Source of the DNA: Reticulascus tulasneorum
Lineage: Eukaryota > Ascomycota > Sordariomycetes > Glomerellales > Reticulascaceae
Reading direction: 5' to 3'
Assembly: GCA_001557505.1 (NCBI GenBank)
Contig: LSAX01000002.1
Location: 310,001-374,000, forward strand
DNA length: 64,000 nt
Notes under the pieces: generated by a model
The model's database searches: none
The model's input: the letters and a program-made list of their open reading frames with translations, nothing else
Told to the model about the DNA's origin: nothing
Program-made: the position numbers and the translations under genes
Part shown: piece after piece, positions 35,273 to 46,407 of the stretch
Numbering within the stretch: the stretch's first letter is position 1
Layout: each line of letters starts with the position of its first letter

Positions 35273-37782
35273 GCAAGCCCCTCCCAGAAAACCGGGGTCG
35301 CTCGAACGCTCTTCAGAGACCTCCACAAGCTTGACACTTCGTTTGACGTTGTGAACAAGATGTGAGGATGCCCTGGAGTATGGTCAATGGCGCCATTGTC
35401 TGGACGCTCTCGGGCCTGGCCCACACACCTTTAATGGAGTGGGGTGATTTTTACACCGGAGTCTGACAAGTCTTTAGCGACCACGACCTCTCTGAAGCAG
35501 CACAGCTCCATAGCCAGCAGAATAGCACAGGCGCTCCAGACGATGTTGCTTACTTTTATTTTTGCGCCATTCGTCTAGGTTACCTCATGAAGCTCGATGG
35601 CAAGAAAGCCCACCCAGTCAAGACCATCTTCTGGTCCAACATGCAGCAACCTCTTTCCCGACCTGTGGCGGGGTGGTGAAGCGGTTTGTGGCGTGGACGA
35701 AATGGACTGCAATGAGGGCAGCCTTTACGAAGCCGCGATGCCGATATTATGCATTCGTGGACGAACGAGCCTGTTTCGACAAGTCTGCCATACCGTTGCG
35801 ACTTACCCATGAAATCGTCGCGACGTGGCGATGTCGTTTCATGAAGCCGAGGATAGACATGTGCGATCCGGATACGATGGGGGGACTCGGCATTTGCAAT
35901 TGGGTGTAATTACAGGACGGATTTGAACCCTTTTGGGCTGTACTAAATGTGGCTGCTATACAAGTGGCTCACGGCGTTGGGTCGGGATCGTGTCGACACT
36001 GCTGTGTGTCCGATGATTACACGGCGCAGGGAATACCTTAGATTGGGGGAGCATATAGACATTGAACACGCCACACAGAACGGCAATTGAAGAAATCGAT
36101 ACCCTCATCAGCCCTCAAAAGCCTACGCGTTCTAATAGTGGACGCACCACCACATCGAATCCATAAGCGAATGCCATGACTGACGTCGATCCTGCAGCAG
36201 CGTAACCCCATACGCATCCGGGTGACAGCGAGTATGATCTTCGCCATGGTGTTTTGGCGAAACGCCGGTACCCAGATTTTGGTGACCAGAGGGACTGGTA
36301 GATATCACGGCGTCTCCGGGTTTTGCATTTCATCCAAGCCGGATCGTACGCGGCAGAGCAATCATGATATCTGCCGGAGAGTCGCTTGCAAACATCGAAG
36401 ATGCTTATTCAAGCGCTCTGGATTCAGAGTCATGCCTTGCTTAGAGTCCATCCACCATCGTCGTAAGCGTTTCTTGTAAAACGAGGGCAGACGATGGTTT
36501 TGTGTTATGAACGGCTGATTTGCGATCGGCACACCTTGATGTCTAGGTTTGCCTCACGCACGTTAGGTGGTGATGCCACCACCACCGATCACCTCTGCGT
36601 GTCCAGCGTTTGATGCATCGCCGCGTGGCTGGACTTGGGGCCCTTCTGAAGGTTGTCCATCGATGCCAGGGTTCTGGCTCACCGGACATTTGCGAAACGG
36701 GATGATGCAGTGATTTTCGCAAGCCCCCCACGGCGCACGTAAAATACTACGAGAGTCGAACGGTCTCAATCGGAGGAAGATGCTTGCTCAATCGCCAGTT
36801 CTGGTGGCAAGATGGATTCCACGACAGGCATCTGCCCAAATCTGGACTTCTCGAACGTTTGAAAGGCAAGGATTCCGTTGCTCCTTAGGTTCGAGGCAAA
36901 TATCTCGATACATGGCACGCCCACATGCCGGACAGGGTGCAGAATTTCGGGGGAGGGGGTTCTGAGCCCTATCACCATGAACTTACGCTGCTTCTTCCTC
37001 GACCTGCCGTGCTTATCTCTAATAGCGGGCAACATTAACGGAAACCCGTACTCTGGGTCCCAATGGCTTCAATTACCGGTTTTTCGCAGACTAAACGAAA
37101 GTTCGGCAATCTTTCTCAATGCCAGGTAAAAGAAAAGTGCGCAGCATATCGTGATCCCCGCCGCTCGAGACAAAGACCTAGCATCAAGACCGTTTCAGCC
37201 TCCTGTCAGCCAACCCAGCATCCAGGTCAAAGCACCCTCTCGACCCATGATCGGACGTCGTTTGGCAGGGCCTTGCATACCCACCTTGGCGTTCCTGACG
37301 GCCTAGACCAATGAGATGGGTCGGCAGATGACCAAACCCCTGGGCGATGCATTCAGATGCCTCATGCCGCGAACTCGAGGTGGTATCCGGTTCACGGAAG
37401 ACAGGCCTGTTGGGCCATGGCAAACCCTCAACCAGTCTTGGTCGACTCTGGTTTGCTTCAACTCGGGGGCTTGCAGCTGCAATGCACGATGCCACGCTCA
37501 TCATCTCGAACTTTCCAAGTCCCAACCAGGACCGGGTCTAATACCCTACCTGTTCGCCGCTTGCCCCTCATTTAGGATTCTCTTCTTTTCCTTCATCGCT
37601 CCTCCACAGGTTGGAGTTTTGTTTCTGTTATCGTCAACTATCCACATTCATTTCTTTTTGCTTTTGCGCAGCTGCTGGTTCAGTCCTGACGACTTCAGCT
37701 GTTTTTCTGTTTCTTTTCGCCTCGACTACTTGGGAGGGAAACCATTGGGCGATACACCATTTTAATATCAGCACGGGACGAC
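35273..37782. other. Gene-poor gap of 2.5 kb
   Basis: Only short frames are present. One plus-strand stretch (35467-35679, 70 codons, no start codon) looks protein-like (Tyr/Phe-rich, then a Lys/Gly/His run) but matches nothing I recognise and may be a decayed exon. The region 37480-37780 is C/T-rich and serves as promoter and 5' UTR of the MFS gene. Confidence 0.45.
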
Positions 37783-39681
37783 ATGGAGAAAGATCTGGAG
37801 AAGGGCGGCCTCGAGGTCATGAGGCCGGAGTTGAGTCATGAGGCGGAGCACAAGATCAAGAGATTCTCATTGGCAATACCGCCGCCTCTGCCCGAGAAGG
37901 ATCCGCCCAGGCCAATGACGAGTTCAACCAAGAGACTGTCGTTCTCTACGACCATGTCGAAGAAGCCGATCAAATACGGCAAGGGGAGGTATGCGGCGAC
38001 AGAACTTAGCCCTGCGCCTAGTGATGACCCAGATGATCCTCTGGTAGGTGGTCCCCGTAAAGTAGGGTTGAGCGCAATTCTGATCTCGTCTAGAACTGGC
38101 CGCAATGGAGGAAGGAACTGAATCTGGCAGCGTTGCTTGTGACGGTGGGGTTGATCGGGGGGATGAAGACGGCGTACATCGCAGTCAACGGCGTGCTCGC
38201 CATACAGTTCAACGTCTCGTACACAGCCATCGCATCGCTGACAGCCGTGCCACTGATCATCTCCGCTTTCACCGGTTTCTTGAGTCTGGTCATATCGAAA
38301 GTATGGGGAAAGCGACCAGTCTACCTGGTATCAATGATATTTGTATTCATCGGCGCAATGTGGAACATGCAAGCCGGAGGCAGCTTCGGCCAATGTATGG
38401 GAGCAAGGGTCTTCCAGGGACTAGGATGGGGAGCCTTCGACACCCTGATCTTGAGCTCGATTCACGATACCTACTTTGTATGTCACCCACTTACAGACTC
38501 CTGCTGTGACGAGTACTGACTGTACCCAGGAACACGAACGCCATCTGCGGATCGCAGCGTTCAACATTACCTCCATCCTAACAACATGGGGTCCTCCCAT
38601 CCTCGGAGGCTTGGCATCCCAGAATGCCAACCGCTTCACACTGCAATTTGAGATCATCAACTTCTTCCAGATCATCGCAGTCCCACTCATCGTCTTCGGC
38701 GCAGCTGAGACAGCGTACGACCGATGGTTCAGCGCCGGTGGCAGCAGCACGTTGGCCACCCCGGCAACCTCGATGTGGATGTCTCTTCCCCTTCGACCGC
38801 GCGGCCAGATCTCGATCGAGAGCACGAAGGAGTACCTCCGCAAGATGAAGCCTTGGGAGTTCGACGGGATGCTCGACCAGCGCACGCTGCTTCAAGCGCC
38901 TCGCGCTTTCGTCGCTCCGACCACGTGCATGCTCGTCCTCGCCACGTTCCTCCCATTTTGCGCGCTTTGGGGCCTCACGCAGTCACTTTCCCTCCTCTTC
39001 TCGCCCATGCCCTGGTTGCTCTCAGCTAGCAACATGGGATATCTCATGGCCGGCCCCTTCGTTGGCGCGCTCCTCGTCATCGTTGGCTTCGCAGCTTACC
39101 GCAAGTATTATTCGACCTTCACAACAGACATCAACATCATGACCATCGGCGCCGGGACCCTTCTCGTCACGGTCGGCGTTCTGACGTTCGGGCTCAAGGT
39201 GCACAACACCATGACCCAATTTCCTGCGGGCTCCGAGAGCACGACAAGCGTATACGCAACTGATTTCGTTGGATCACGCATCTCCTTTTCTGTTCTATCC
39301 GTTTTGCTCGCCTTCCTTGCGATCGGGACTTACGTTATCGACGCTACCGTGCGCCCAATCATCTGGCGCTCCACACAATTCACATCTTCCAACCTGAATG
39401 TCTGTCTTCGAAACGTAGCGGATATGGATGCTGGAGTGACATGCTGGCGGACGCTCTTTTCTGGCATCTTTGTAATGGCCATTCCCAGCGCCATCTTCTG
39501 GTGGGACGGTCTCAAGTCCACAGTCATCGGACTCGGCGTGGCACAAGTTTTCATAGCCTGTGCTGTTAGCGGTATCTGGTGGTTCTATGATGAGCATATC
39601 CGTCGACTGGACGGAAGGATCATGGGGCTTGTGGATCTGAGCTTGTTGAAGCCGACGGGGAGTTTCTTCGACCTTGATTAA
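37783..39681 (+). CDS. MFS transporter (DHA1-like)
   Basis: Major facilitator of about 12 membrane segments. Exons 37783-38043, 38094-38477 and 38530-39681 (introns 50 and 52 bp) encode 598 residues. A cytosolic N-terminus of about 90 residues carries Pro- and Ser-rich stretches. The DDPL-NWPQWRKELN block, assembled across intron 1, precedes helix 1 as in many fungal DHA1-like carriers. The helix 2-3 loop has SKVWGKRPVYL and helix 4 has GARVFQGLGWGAFDT. A central cytosolic loop of about 60 residues (PLRPRGQISIESTKEYLRK region) separates the two halves. The second half keeps hydrophobic helices up to a short C-terminal tail. The substrate cannot be deduced. There is no biosynthetic cluster nearby; the next plus-strand gene is the PRA1-like zincophore. 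Confidence 0.9.
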
Positions 39682-41618
39682 GCAACAGCAACCAAGGCGA
39701 GAGAAGCCGATGAAGGAGAGATAGAATGCACATAATGGGTGGGATGGCGAATGGGCTACTCTTATATTTTCTTTTGTCAAAGATACCAAACCGGGTCCGG
39801 GAAGAGCGGTGGATGAATGCAGATAGAAACCGGGAAACCGAGTAATAGACACACATGACGCCCAAATCTTCCAAATCCTACCATCGGGACTGTGCATCGC
39901 CGTCAAGAGCATGTGAGAGATTCGCGGCGGATAAAGAGAGACTGGCGGCTGAATGGCCATTCGTATTCTAGAAGGTCCTTCGGGCTCCTTCGTGGGAGAA
40001 GAGCCCGTCTGATGTCTTCGTCTGAAGTTTGACGGTGGCCTCTGATTGGATGGGTTAGGATGAGATGGCTGCCCCCGGTTTGATCCTCGCCCGGGCCTGG
40101 AGATTCCATCCCATGTTTGGGATTGAATGAGGTCCTGATTATTGGATTATTGCAAAGGACCAACTGGTCTCGAATGGCTTTTGGCTAATTTCTGAGAGAA
40201 CCAGATGCAATTGTCTGAACAGTCTGACTTTAGTGGTTCTGTAAACTGCGCCTGTTTCTGAGGACGTACTGAGGGAGGGAGATGGCCATTGGATTTGACG
40301 GAAGTGCAGTTTAATGGCAGCAAGAACACTCACTATTGCTTTGGCCACCAGCTCTTTCGCTACCAGGCTTTTGATTAAGTGTCGGGCTGGATTGTGATCC
40401 GTGTCTGTCGCAAAGTCACCTGCTGCCCCTTGGGTACGACGGCACCGAGCACAGCCAGGCCCGCGCTCGCACCCTCCCTCCGCATTGTTAGCGATCAGTG
40501 GAAATGGCGGGGTAGATGCCCAGGCCTTCAAGAAAGATGCATGACTGAGACGTTCGTAGCTATTAATATGAGAAAGGACAAGATCACTGGTGCGAGGGAG
40601 ATATCTGAGAGGGATAGTCTCTTCGTCGTGCTGGCGGACCATCATGAGGGCTCACACTGCCTTGCCAGTCAAGGCAACCAGAATATTCAAGACTAACAAC
40701 ACATATTTAAGTAAATGATGCCCAGAACTAAGCACTTGCAAAGTCCTGTCTACCTCTGTTCGAGAAGTCTGGCAAGGAGGCAATCTGGCGACGGGAGGTG
40801 GCGTGTGCTGGACGCCTCGGGTCGCTTGCCAGCACTGATCTGCTCAGTCGCCTTCCCATCACTCCAGACAGCTCGCTAGAACCAGCTGCTAAGTCTATTG
40901 ATCCTGGTGTTAGACTGAAAACATCGTGTCAGTGACGCACGTGGTAGCATTGAAAGGAATGGCATGGCTCAGTGTCATCATCTCTCAGTGAGGCGGCACG
41001 CTCGATCAAGAACCGATCGAGCAAGGAGTACATATGTGTATCAGCACTAGATAATAATAAAAAAGCGCAAAAGCCGGCCGAAAAAAAAGTTTCTGACGTG
41101 GTGGCCGGGACTGCGGACCTTGATGGGCTCGAGCCCGGGAAGCAAGCACCTGGATGGCCAGCATCTTCCGCCGACCTTCTCCGTTTTCAACACTCGGCCG
41201 GCCTTAGATCGTCTTGGCCGTGGATCACGCCGGATGAAAAACTCTTGAACTTGACAGATGATGCTGTTCATCAAGGTCATGGCAGACTTGGCGTGCAGAG
41301 CGGCTCAGCTTCTATCGGTGAAGAGCGGCGCTACGGGGTAGAGGGACGGCGAGTACTACATTGCCGCGGCCAATGAGGTAGGAAAGCCCAAGACTAGTAA
41401 TGATGAGGCTATCCACGGGCGTGGGATGTGGTTGAATCGACCGCCAGCTCAGACCAACTGCGTGTTGGATTCTGACATGCTGAGTTGACATCGTCAGATC
41501 CATCATCAAGGAACAGCAACATGCCAACTTGGCCAGTAGTATAAGTATAGGCATTATTCCACCTGTCACTCCACATATTGTACTCTCACGCACTCATCTC
41601 CCAGCTCAATCCGCCACG
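39682..41618. other. Gene-poor gap and PRA1-like promoter
   Basis: 1937 bp. Frames up to 168 codons occur but lack domains. Two CAAGGT words (41117-41122 on the minus strand and 41272-41277 on the plus strand) match the CARGGT core of fungal zinc-response factors. About one or two are expected by chance in this length, so the evidence is weak. A TATA-like tract lies near 41538-41549. Confidence 0.4.
41538..41549 (+). promoter_or_regulatory. TATA-like element of the PRA1-like gene
   Basis: A TATAAGTATA stretch about 70-80 bp before the start codon. Position and composition fit a core promoter, but the match to consensus is only partial. Confidence 0.3.
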
Positions 41619-42633
41619 ATGTTCCAACCATCTACGTTCCAATCGCTAGCAATCCTCCTCCTCCTCCCAACCCTCACCCTCTCCTCCCCGCTCCTCGTCC
41701 GCCAAGAAGCGGCAACCATCACAGTCACACAGACAGTCACTGCCAGCCATGCCGCACCCACAGGAGACTGGGCAGCAGGAGGCACATCTTACTTCCCAAT
41801 ACACCACACCTGCAATGCGACCCTCCGGTCTCAGCTCACGGTCGCCCTCGACGAGACCGTGCAGCTCGCAGCACACGCTAAAGAGCACCTCCTGCGCTGG
41901 GGCAAAGAGTCCCCTTTTGTGCAGAAGTACTTTGGCAATGGATCCACAGCCGTGCCCATAGGGTTCTTTGAACGCGTCGTGGCCGCTGACAGAGGCGGGA
42001 TGACGTTCCGGTGTGATGACCCTGACCGGAACTGCGAGACACAGGCGGGTATGCAACACTTCCGCCTCCTATGATTTCTATACTCTAGACTCTATACCAG
42101 CAGACTAACCTCCCCAGGCTGGGCGGGCCACTGGCGTGGCTCAAACGCAACCCAAGAAACCGTAATCTGCCCACTCTCCTTCGAGATTCGTCGAAACCTT
42201 CCCTCTGTCTGCGGTCTGGGCTACACCGTGTCCGAGTCCAAGTTAAATACATACTGGGCCACTGATCTCCTGCATCGCATCTTCCACGTCCCAAAGATCA
42301 GCGAGGACGCCGTGGCTCATTATACAGAGGACTTTGCCGACGTATTGGAGCTGGCGAAGACGGATCCGACCAAGAGCGCGCTGGATAGTGATGCGCTGCA
42401 GTATTTCGCCATCGATGTATGGGCGTTTGACGTTGCGGTACCGGGGATTGGGTGTCCGGGCGCGAACCCTCAGTTGCCGACCGAAACAGCTCCGACTGCT
42501 ACGGAGACAGCCTTGGTCACGACGACCCAAAGTGCTGCGCCGGTAAGTGACTCCTAACTGTGCCGTGGTGACAACGCTGATGAATGCTCAGGCATGTCAT
42601 ACACACTCGGACGGTGTGGTTCATTGTGAATAA
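41619..42633 (+). CDS. PRA1/Asp f 2-like secreted zinc-binding protein (zincophore)
   Basis: Member of the HRXXH putative-peptidase family (Candida Pra1, Aspergillus Asp f 2): secreted proteins that scavenge zinc. Exons 41619-42048, 42118-42542 and 42592-42633 (introns 69 and 49 bp) encode 298 residues. A signal peptide (MFQPSTFQSLAILLLLPTL) is followed by a Thr/Ala-rich linker. The zincin-like core has the Cys-bounded blocks FRCDDPDRNC and VICPLSF, TDLLHRIFH (HRXXH at 196-200) and DVWAFDVAVPGIGCPG. The tiny last exon of 13 codons supplies the hallmark C-terminal tail CHTHSDGVVHC (287-297), a Cys/His zinc-binding motif. In many fungi the gene is paired with a ZRT1-type zinc transporter. No such gene is visible here; the upstream neighbour is an MFS carrier. 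Confidence 0.92.
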
Positions 42634-43111
42634 GCGATGCATGATCACAAAATTCATCATGTTGAGCGGGTTAGGGATACCTGTCGATTTAGTTCTTGTT
42701 ACTGAACCTAGGTCGATAGATGACAATAGACAAATGAACATATGAAGAACACAGTAACTAAGACTGATGTTGGAGTGAGTTCCCGTGTTCATGCCATCAG
42801 ACCAGAGCTTGAATTCGGACAGCGCATTAAAGGCATCACCTCTATGATCTAGGACAAATTAAAAGTCATGTTGAAAGGTTGGTTATTCACTGTTCTCGTT
42901 GAGATTCAGATACAATTGGGTAGCAAGAGTCCTGAGAGCTGGCACTGCAACGTCATGAGATTTGTGCTTCATTCATGATAATCCAGGTTCTAAAGACCGA
43001 CCAATCCTGTACTCCAAACCAGCCCTCTCGCGCACAACGAGCCCACATGTTCATACCTGTACATAAAACGCCATGTCTCCCACCGTACCGAATAGAGCCC
43101 CGGACGACTTT
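42634..43111. other. Intergenic 3' flanks (convergent)
   Basis: 478 bp between converging PRA1-like and BIR1 genes. No feature was recognised. Confidence 0.5.
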
Positions 43112-45721
43112 TCACTCTACAATAATGTCCTCTAGCACATTCATTGCCTTCGTTCCCTCGTGCTCAAACTTGCTGACCATGGTCTCGCACTCGTGCTTAA
43201 GCTTCTCTTCCGCCTGACTAGCGTTGTGGTAGATCCATTGTTCCACCGTCATGCGCCGCTCGGGGCTCGTCAGATCTGATCCCTTCTTGAGGAACCGGTC
43301 TACGCCGTTTGCCTTGTTAGCGCCGCTCCGGGGAGAGCCGAGCACTAGGTCGAGATCGACTGGATTCCATGGCGTCGTGCTTTGTAGACCAGCTAACACG
43401 TTGCGCTTTGATGGCGATACGGCACGAACCGGCGTTGATGTGACTGGCGCGAGAATAACACGCTTCTGGCTCGCAGTAGCAGGCCTTGAAGACGGAGGCT
43501 GGTTTTCTGCATCTGACGATTGGGGAGATGGGGAAGGCGATATTACAGGTTGCCGGGCCGATTGAGCTGGCGAAATACGGGAGTGAGGTGTGGCCGGAGG
43601 TTGCGCCAAACGTCTTTGCGTAGACGAGGGTGGAGCCGGAAGAGCCTTGTTCCTGTTGGCAGACGGGACAACGGCGGACCTCGGCGTCTGTACAGTAGGT
43701 TCTGGTGTTTGCCGGGCGGAGGCAAGGGTTTCTTGAATAGTGGTTTCAACCTGAACTTCAACCTCGGCATTTGCTGGCTCAGCGACTTCGGGCTCGTCAC
43801 CATGGTTGGCTGATCCTCGAGTAGAGGGAGATGACTTCTTTGGCGGGCCGCCCTTCTTTCCAGTACTATTTCGAGCATTGTCACCAGACTTGACAACAGT
43901 CGCAGTGCTAGCATCGTGATCTTCAATTGGCTGTGGCACCTCAACATGGGCGACAGGCACAGTTTGTTGCTGGGCGATTTCGGCAGCTTCCTTCGCCTCT
44001 TTAGCCTTCTGAGCCTTTGTTTGCTTGGATGCCTTCCGTACGCCGGCTTTGCGGCCCTTCTTGGGTACTTGTAATGTCTCTTGCTCGTCAACCGCCATTT
44101 CAGCCTCGAGCTGCTTCAGTTCAGCATCGACAGCAGATTCATCTGGCACAATTGGAGCAGGATCGAACATGGCATAGTCATCATTCGATTCTTGACTCGC
44201 AGTTGTTCCCTTTCGAGGGCGTCCCTTTGTCGTCTTCGCTTTTGCAGCGTGTCCCCTCTTCCGTTCTGAGTCAGAATCGGCCATGACGTTTTCGTCATCG
44301 GTGAGTCGACGATCCAAATCTGCCTCTAGTTGACGGTCGAGCTCGTCATCATCTGGGATTCCAGGTGCGGCACGAAGTGAAGCAGTTGAGGCGGTCGATC
44401 GAAGAGAATTACCGGAGGCCTTGCGTATTGACCGAGTGCTAGAGCCACGGCCTTTTTTACGACTGACAGGTTGTTTGGCTGGTGCAGCATCGGCCATTTC
44501 GACGTCCTGTTCGGTCGTCGGATCGAGCATGGAGCTATCAGCTACGGTGCTGCCTCGAGTCCTTGTTGCGCGTTTCTTAGCAGCTGGGGCCTCGGAGACG
44601 GTAAGCACAGAGTCGTCCAGCGCATCACTCCCGCGTTTCTTTCCACGCGTTGGCTTCGGCGGTGCTGGCGGTGGCATTATCGCGTCTTGAATGTCGTTCT
44701 CGGGGACTTCGGCCTCATCTTTCTTTGTGCGTGCCTTCTTGCTTTTCGCCGTAGTGGCCTTCTTTGGCCGGCCCGCTTTCTTGCCACCCATGGTTGACGT
44801 CGTTGTCAAGATGCTATCTTCAGGATCCGCCGGAAGATCGTTGACTGATGCCGTGTCTGAAAAAGCCGTTGCTACTGACTGGACGGAAAGCCTGGATGCC
44901 TTTGAGCTTCGAGCTCCCTTGCCCCTCGCAGCTTTCTTTGTTCCTTGGTTCTGGGAGATTAAGGCAAAAAACGGACAGTCTGGCGATCGGCTGTAGTGCT
45001 CATCCCTATGAACCGTTAGTAATCCGTCCGGGTTTAAACAGAAAGAGTGACTAACATTGGTTTGTCGCTGGGCTCCCACCCGTCAAGAGCCAGCTCGCAA
45101 TAGGCGCAGGTAGCCATGTCATCATAGTCAGGCGTGGGTGTGTATTTCCATCCAGCTTCCGCAAGCTGTACACGTCATTAGTTGGGCAACTGGGACATAA
45201 CGAACGGCAAGAAAAACCTGTTTCGTCTTGCACTTCCAGCCTCTCTTTCCATCATGGGGCCATCTGCCTGCGAAAGTCGCCTTCCTGGCTTCGATCATGT
45301 GAGCCTGTGTCGGATCTTCCTTCCCGTAATCCCCAAAACTCGCTTGGATCGCTGCCGTAATAGCCCATCCACAGTTTGGCGCGTGCTTCACATGTTCCTC
45401 GAGGGCGTGGTCGCCTTGCTCCCATCCATCGAGCGATTTGTGGCATAAAAAGCATGTAACATTGTCCACGCTCTCAGCTATCGGGTGCCAGAAGAATCCT
45501 GCTTTCGCAAGCTATGGCAAGTCAGCTTCAGGTTTCGCCATCAAGACTTTTGTCCTCAATTTACGTACCTCGACTGGAGATAGGTACTTGGCATGTGGCC
45601 AGCTGATGCTCTTGGGAGCCTTCGAGGCCGCATTGGAGGCGCGTCGCTTCGGGGGAGGTTGCGCTTCCTGGAAGGATGCCAGCCGAGACTCGTAAGTGAA
45701 GTACTCGTCTTCGACTGCCAT
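43112..45721 (-). CDS. BIR1: Survivin/BIR1, chromosomal passenger protein
   Basis: Inhibitor-of-apoptosis-repeat protein that targets Aurora kinase and INCENP to centromeres and spindle. Exons 45569-45721, 45218-45511, 45056-45165 and 43112-45005 (introns 50-57 bp) encode 816 residues. BIR 1 (about 10-100) binds zinc through Cys 71, Cys 74, His 91 and Cys 98. BIR 2 (about 118-200) binds through Cys 169, Cys 172, His 189 and Cys 196. Each BIR is interrupted by introns and becomes complete only after splicing. A long basic, Ser/Pro/Lys-rich middle (about 210-740) with many possible nuclear-localisation and CDK sites follows. The C-terminus is a conserved helical segment (MTVEQWIYHNA, then EEKLKHECE), typical of fungal Bir1 and needed to contact INCENP/Borealin-type partners. 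A GGT/GGA triplet tract lies in the upstream region. Confidence 0.94.
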
Positions 45722-46407
45722 GGTGGAGCAACTCGGTTTCGACTGTGCTGCGAAGCAATTGTCAAGGATCGCAGATCCAACGGGACCTGGTGGTGGTGGA
45801 GGTGGAGGTGGAGGAGAGCGGTGCGCGTACGCGAGAAGCCCAAGCTATTAGCAGATGAGAAGCATTGATTGCGGGCCAGTATTGGTATGGGACGGGTGTG
45901 AAAACAGAGAAATGCAGTGAGGAAATACTGGCATATATGCTCTAAGCAAGAAGAAGTGTGTTGTGGGATACTGCAACGACTCAGGCGGCTGTGAAGCTAG
46001 TGATGATGTACCGCTACAAGTCCCGGATTGGCTGGTTCGAGTCGCGTTTGTTTACATTCGATCTTTGTGGGGGTTTAGCGGCATGTGGCTTGAGCAATGT
46101 GGCGCAATTATTGTGGCTTGCGAACGACTTCCCCACCAACCCCACCCTTGTACCTTGCTCCCGTGCTCCGCGAACCGTATTCCTTGACCTTGAACGACAA
46201 GGTCCACGGCTCATTGACATCTCAGTCACAGGATATCTACTGTAGCTCATCATCTCCGTATTATCATAGTGTTAAGACAGTGAAGAGGCTCCTATTTGAT
46301 CACTTGGCGTAGCCGGTAATCTGGATAACATGAATTTTCCCGTCCTTGGCAAATTTGTGTGTGGAATGGGACACAAGCTCTTTCAGCCACCACGCATCCA
46401 GCGTCCG
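45722..46407. other. Intergenic: BIR1 promoter and PRD1 3' flank
   Basis: 686 bp. It contains a (GGT/GGA)n triplet tract (about 45788-45815) just upstream of BIR1. No gene was seen. Confidence 0.5.

Noticed and set aside
40139..40645. 168-codon minus-strand frame upstream of the PRA1-like gene
   Set aside because: Composition is Ser/Arg/Pro-rich as in random frames, with no domain and no supporting splice or promoter signal.
41117..41277. Zinc-response (CARGGT) sites upstream of the PRA1-like gene
   Set aside because: Only two six-base matches in nearly 2 kb, which is the chance expectation. This is not evidence without expression or binding data.
24852..42633. A secondary-metabolite or detoxification cluster around the MFS and Zn2Cys6 genes
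   Set aside because: No backbone enzyme (PKS, NRPS, terpene synthase) or tailoring oxidases are present, and the genes are widely spaced with unrelated functions.
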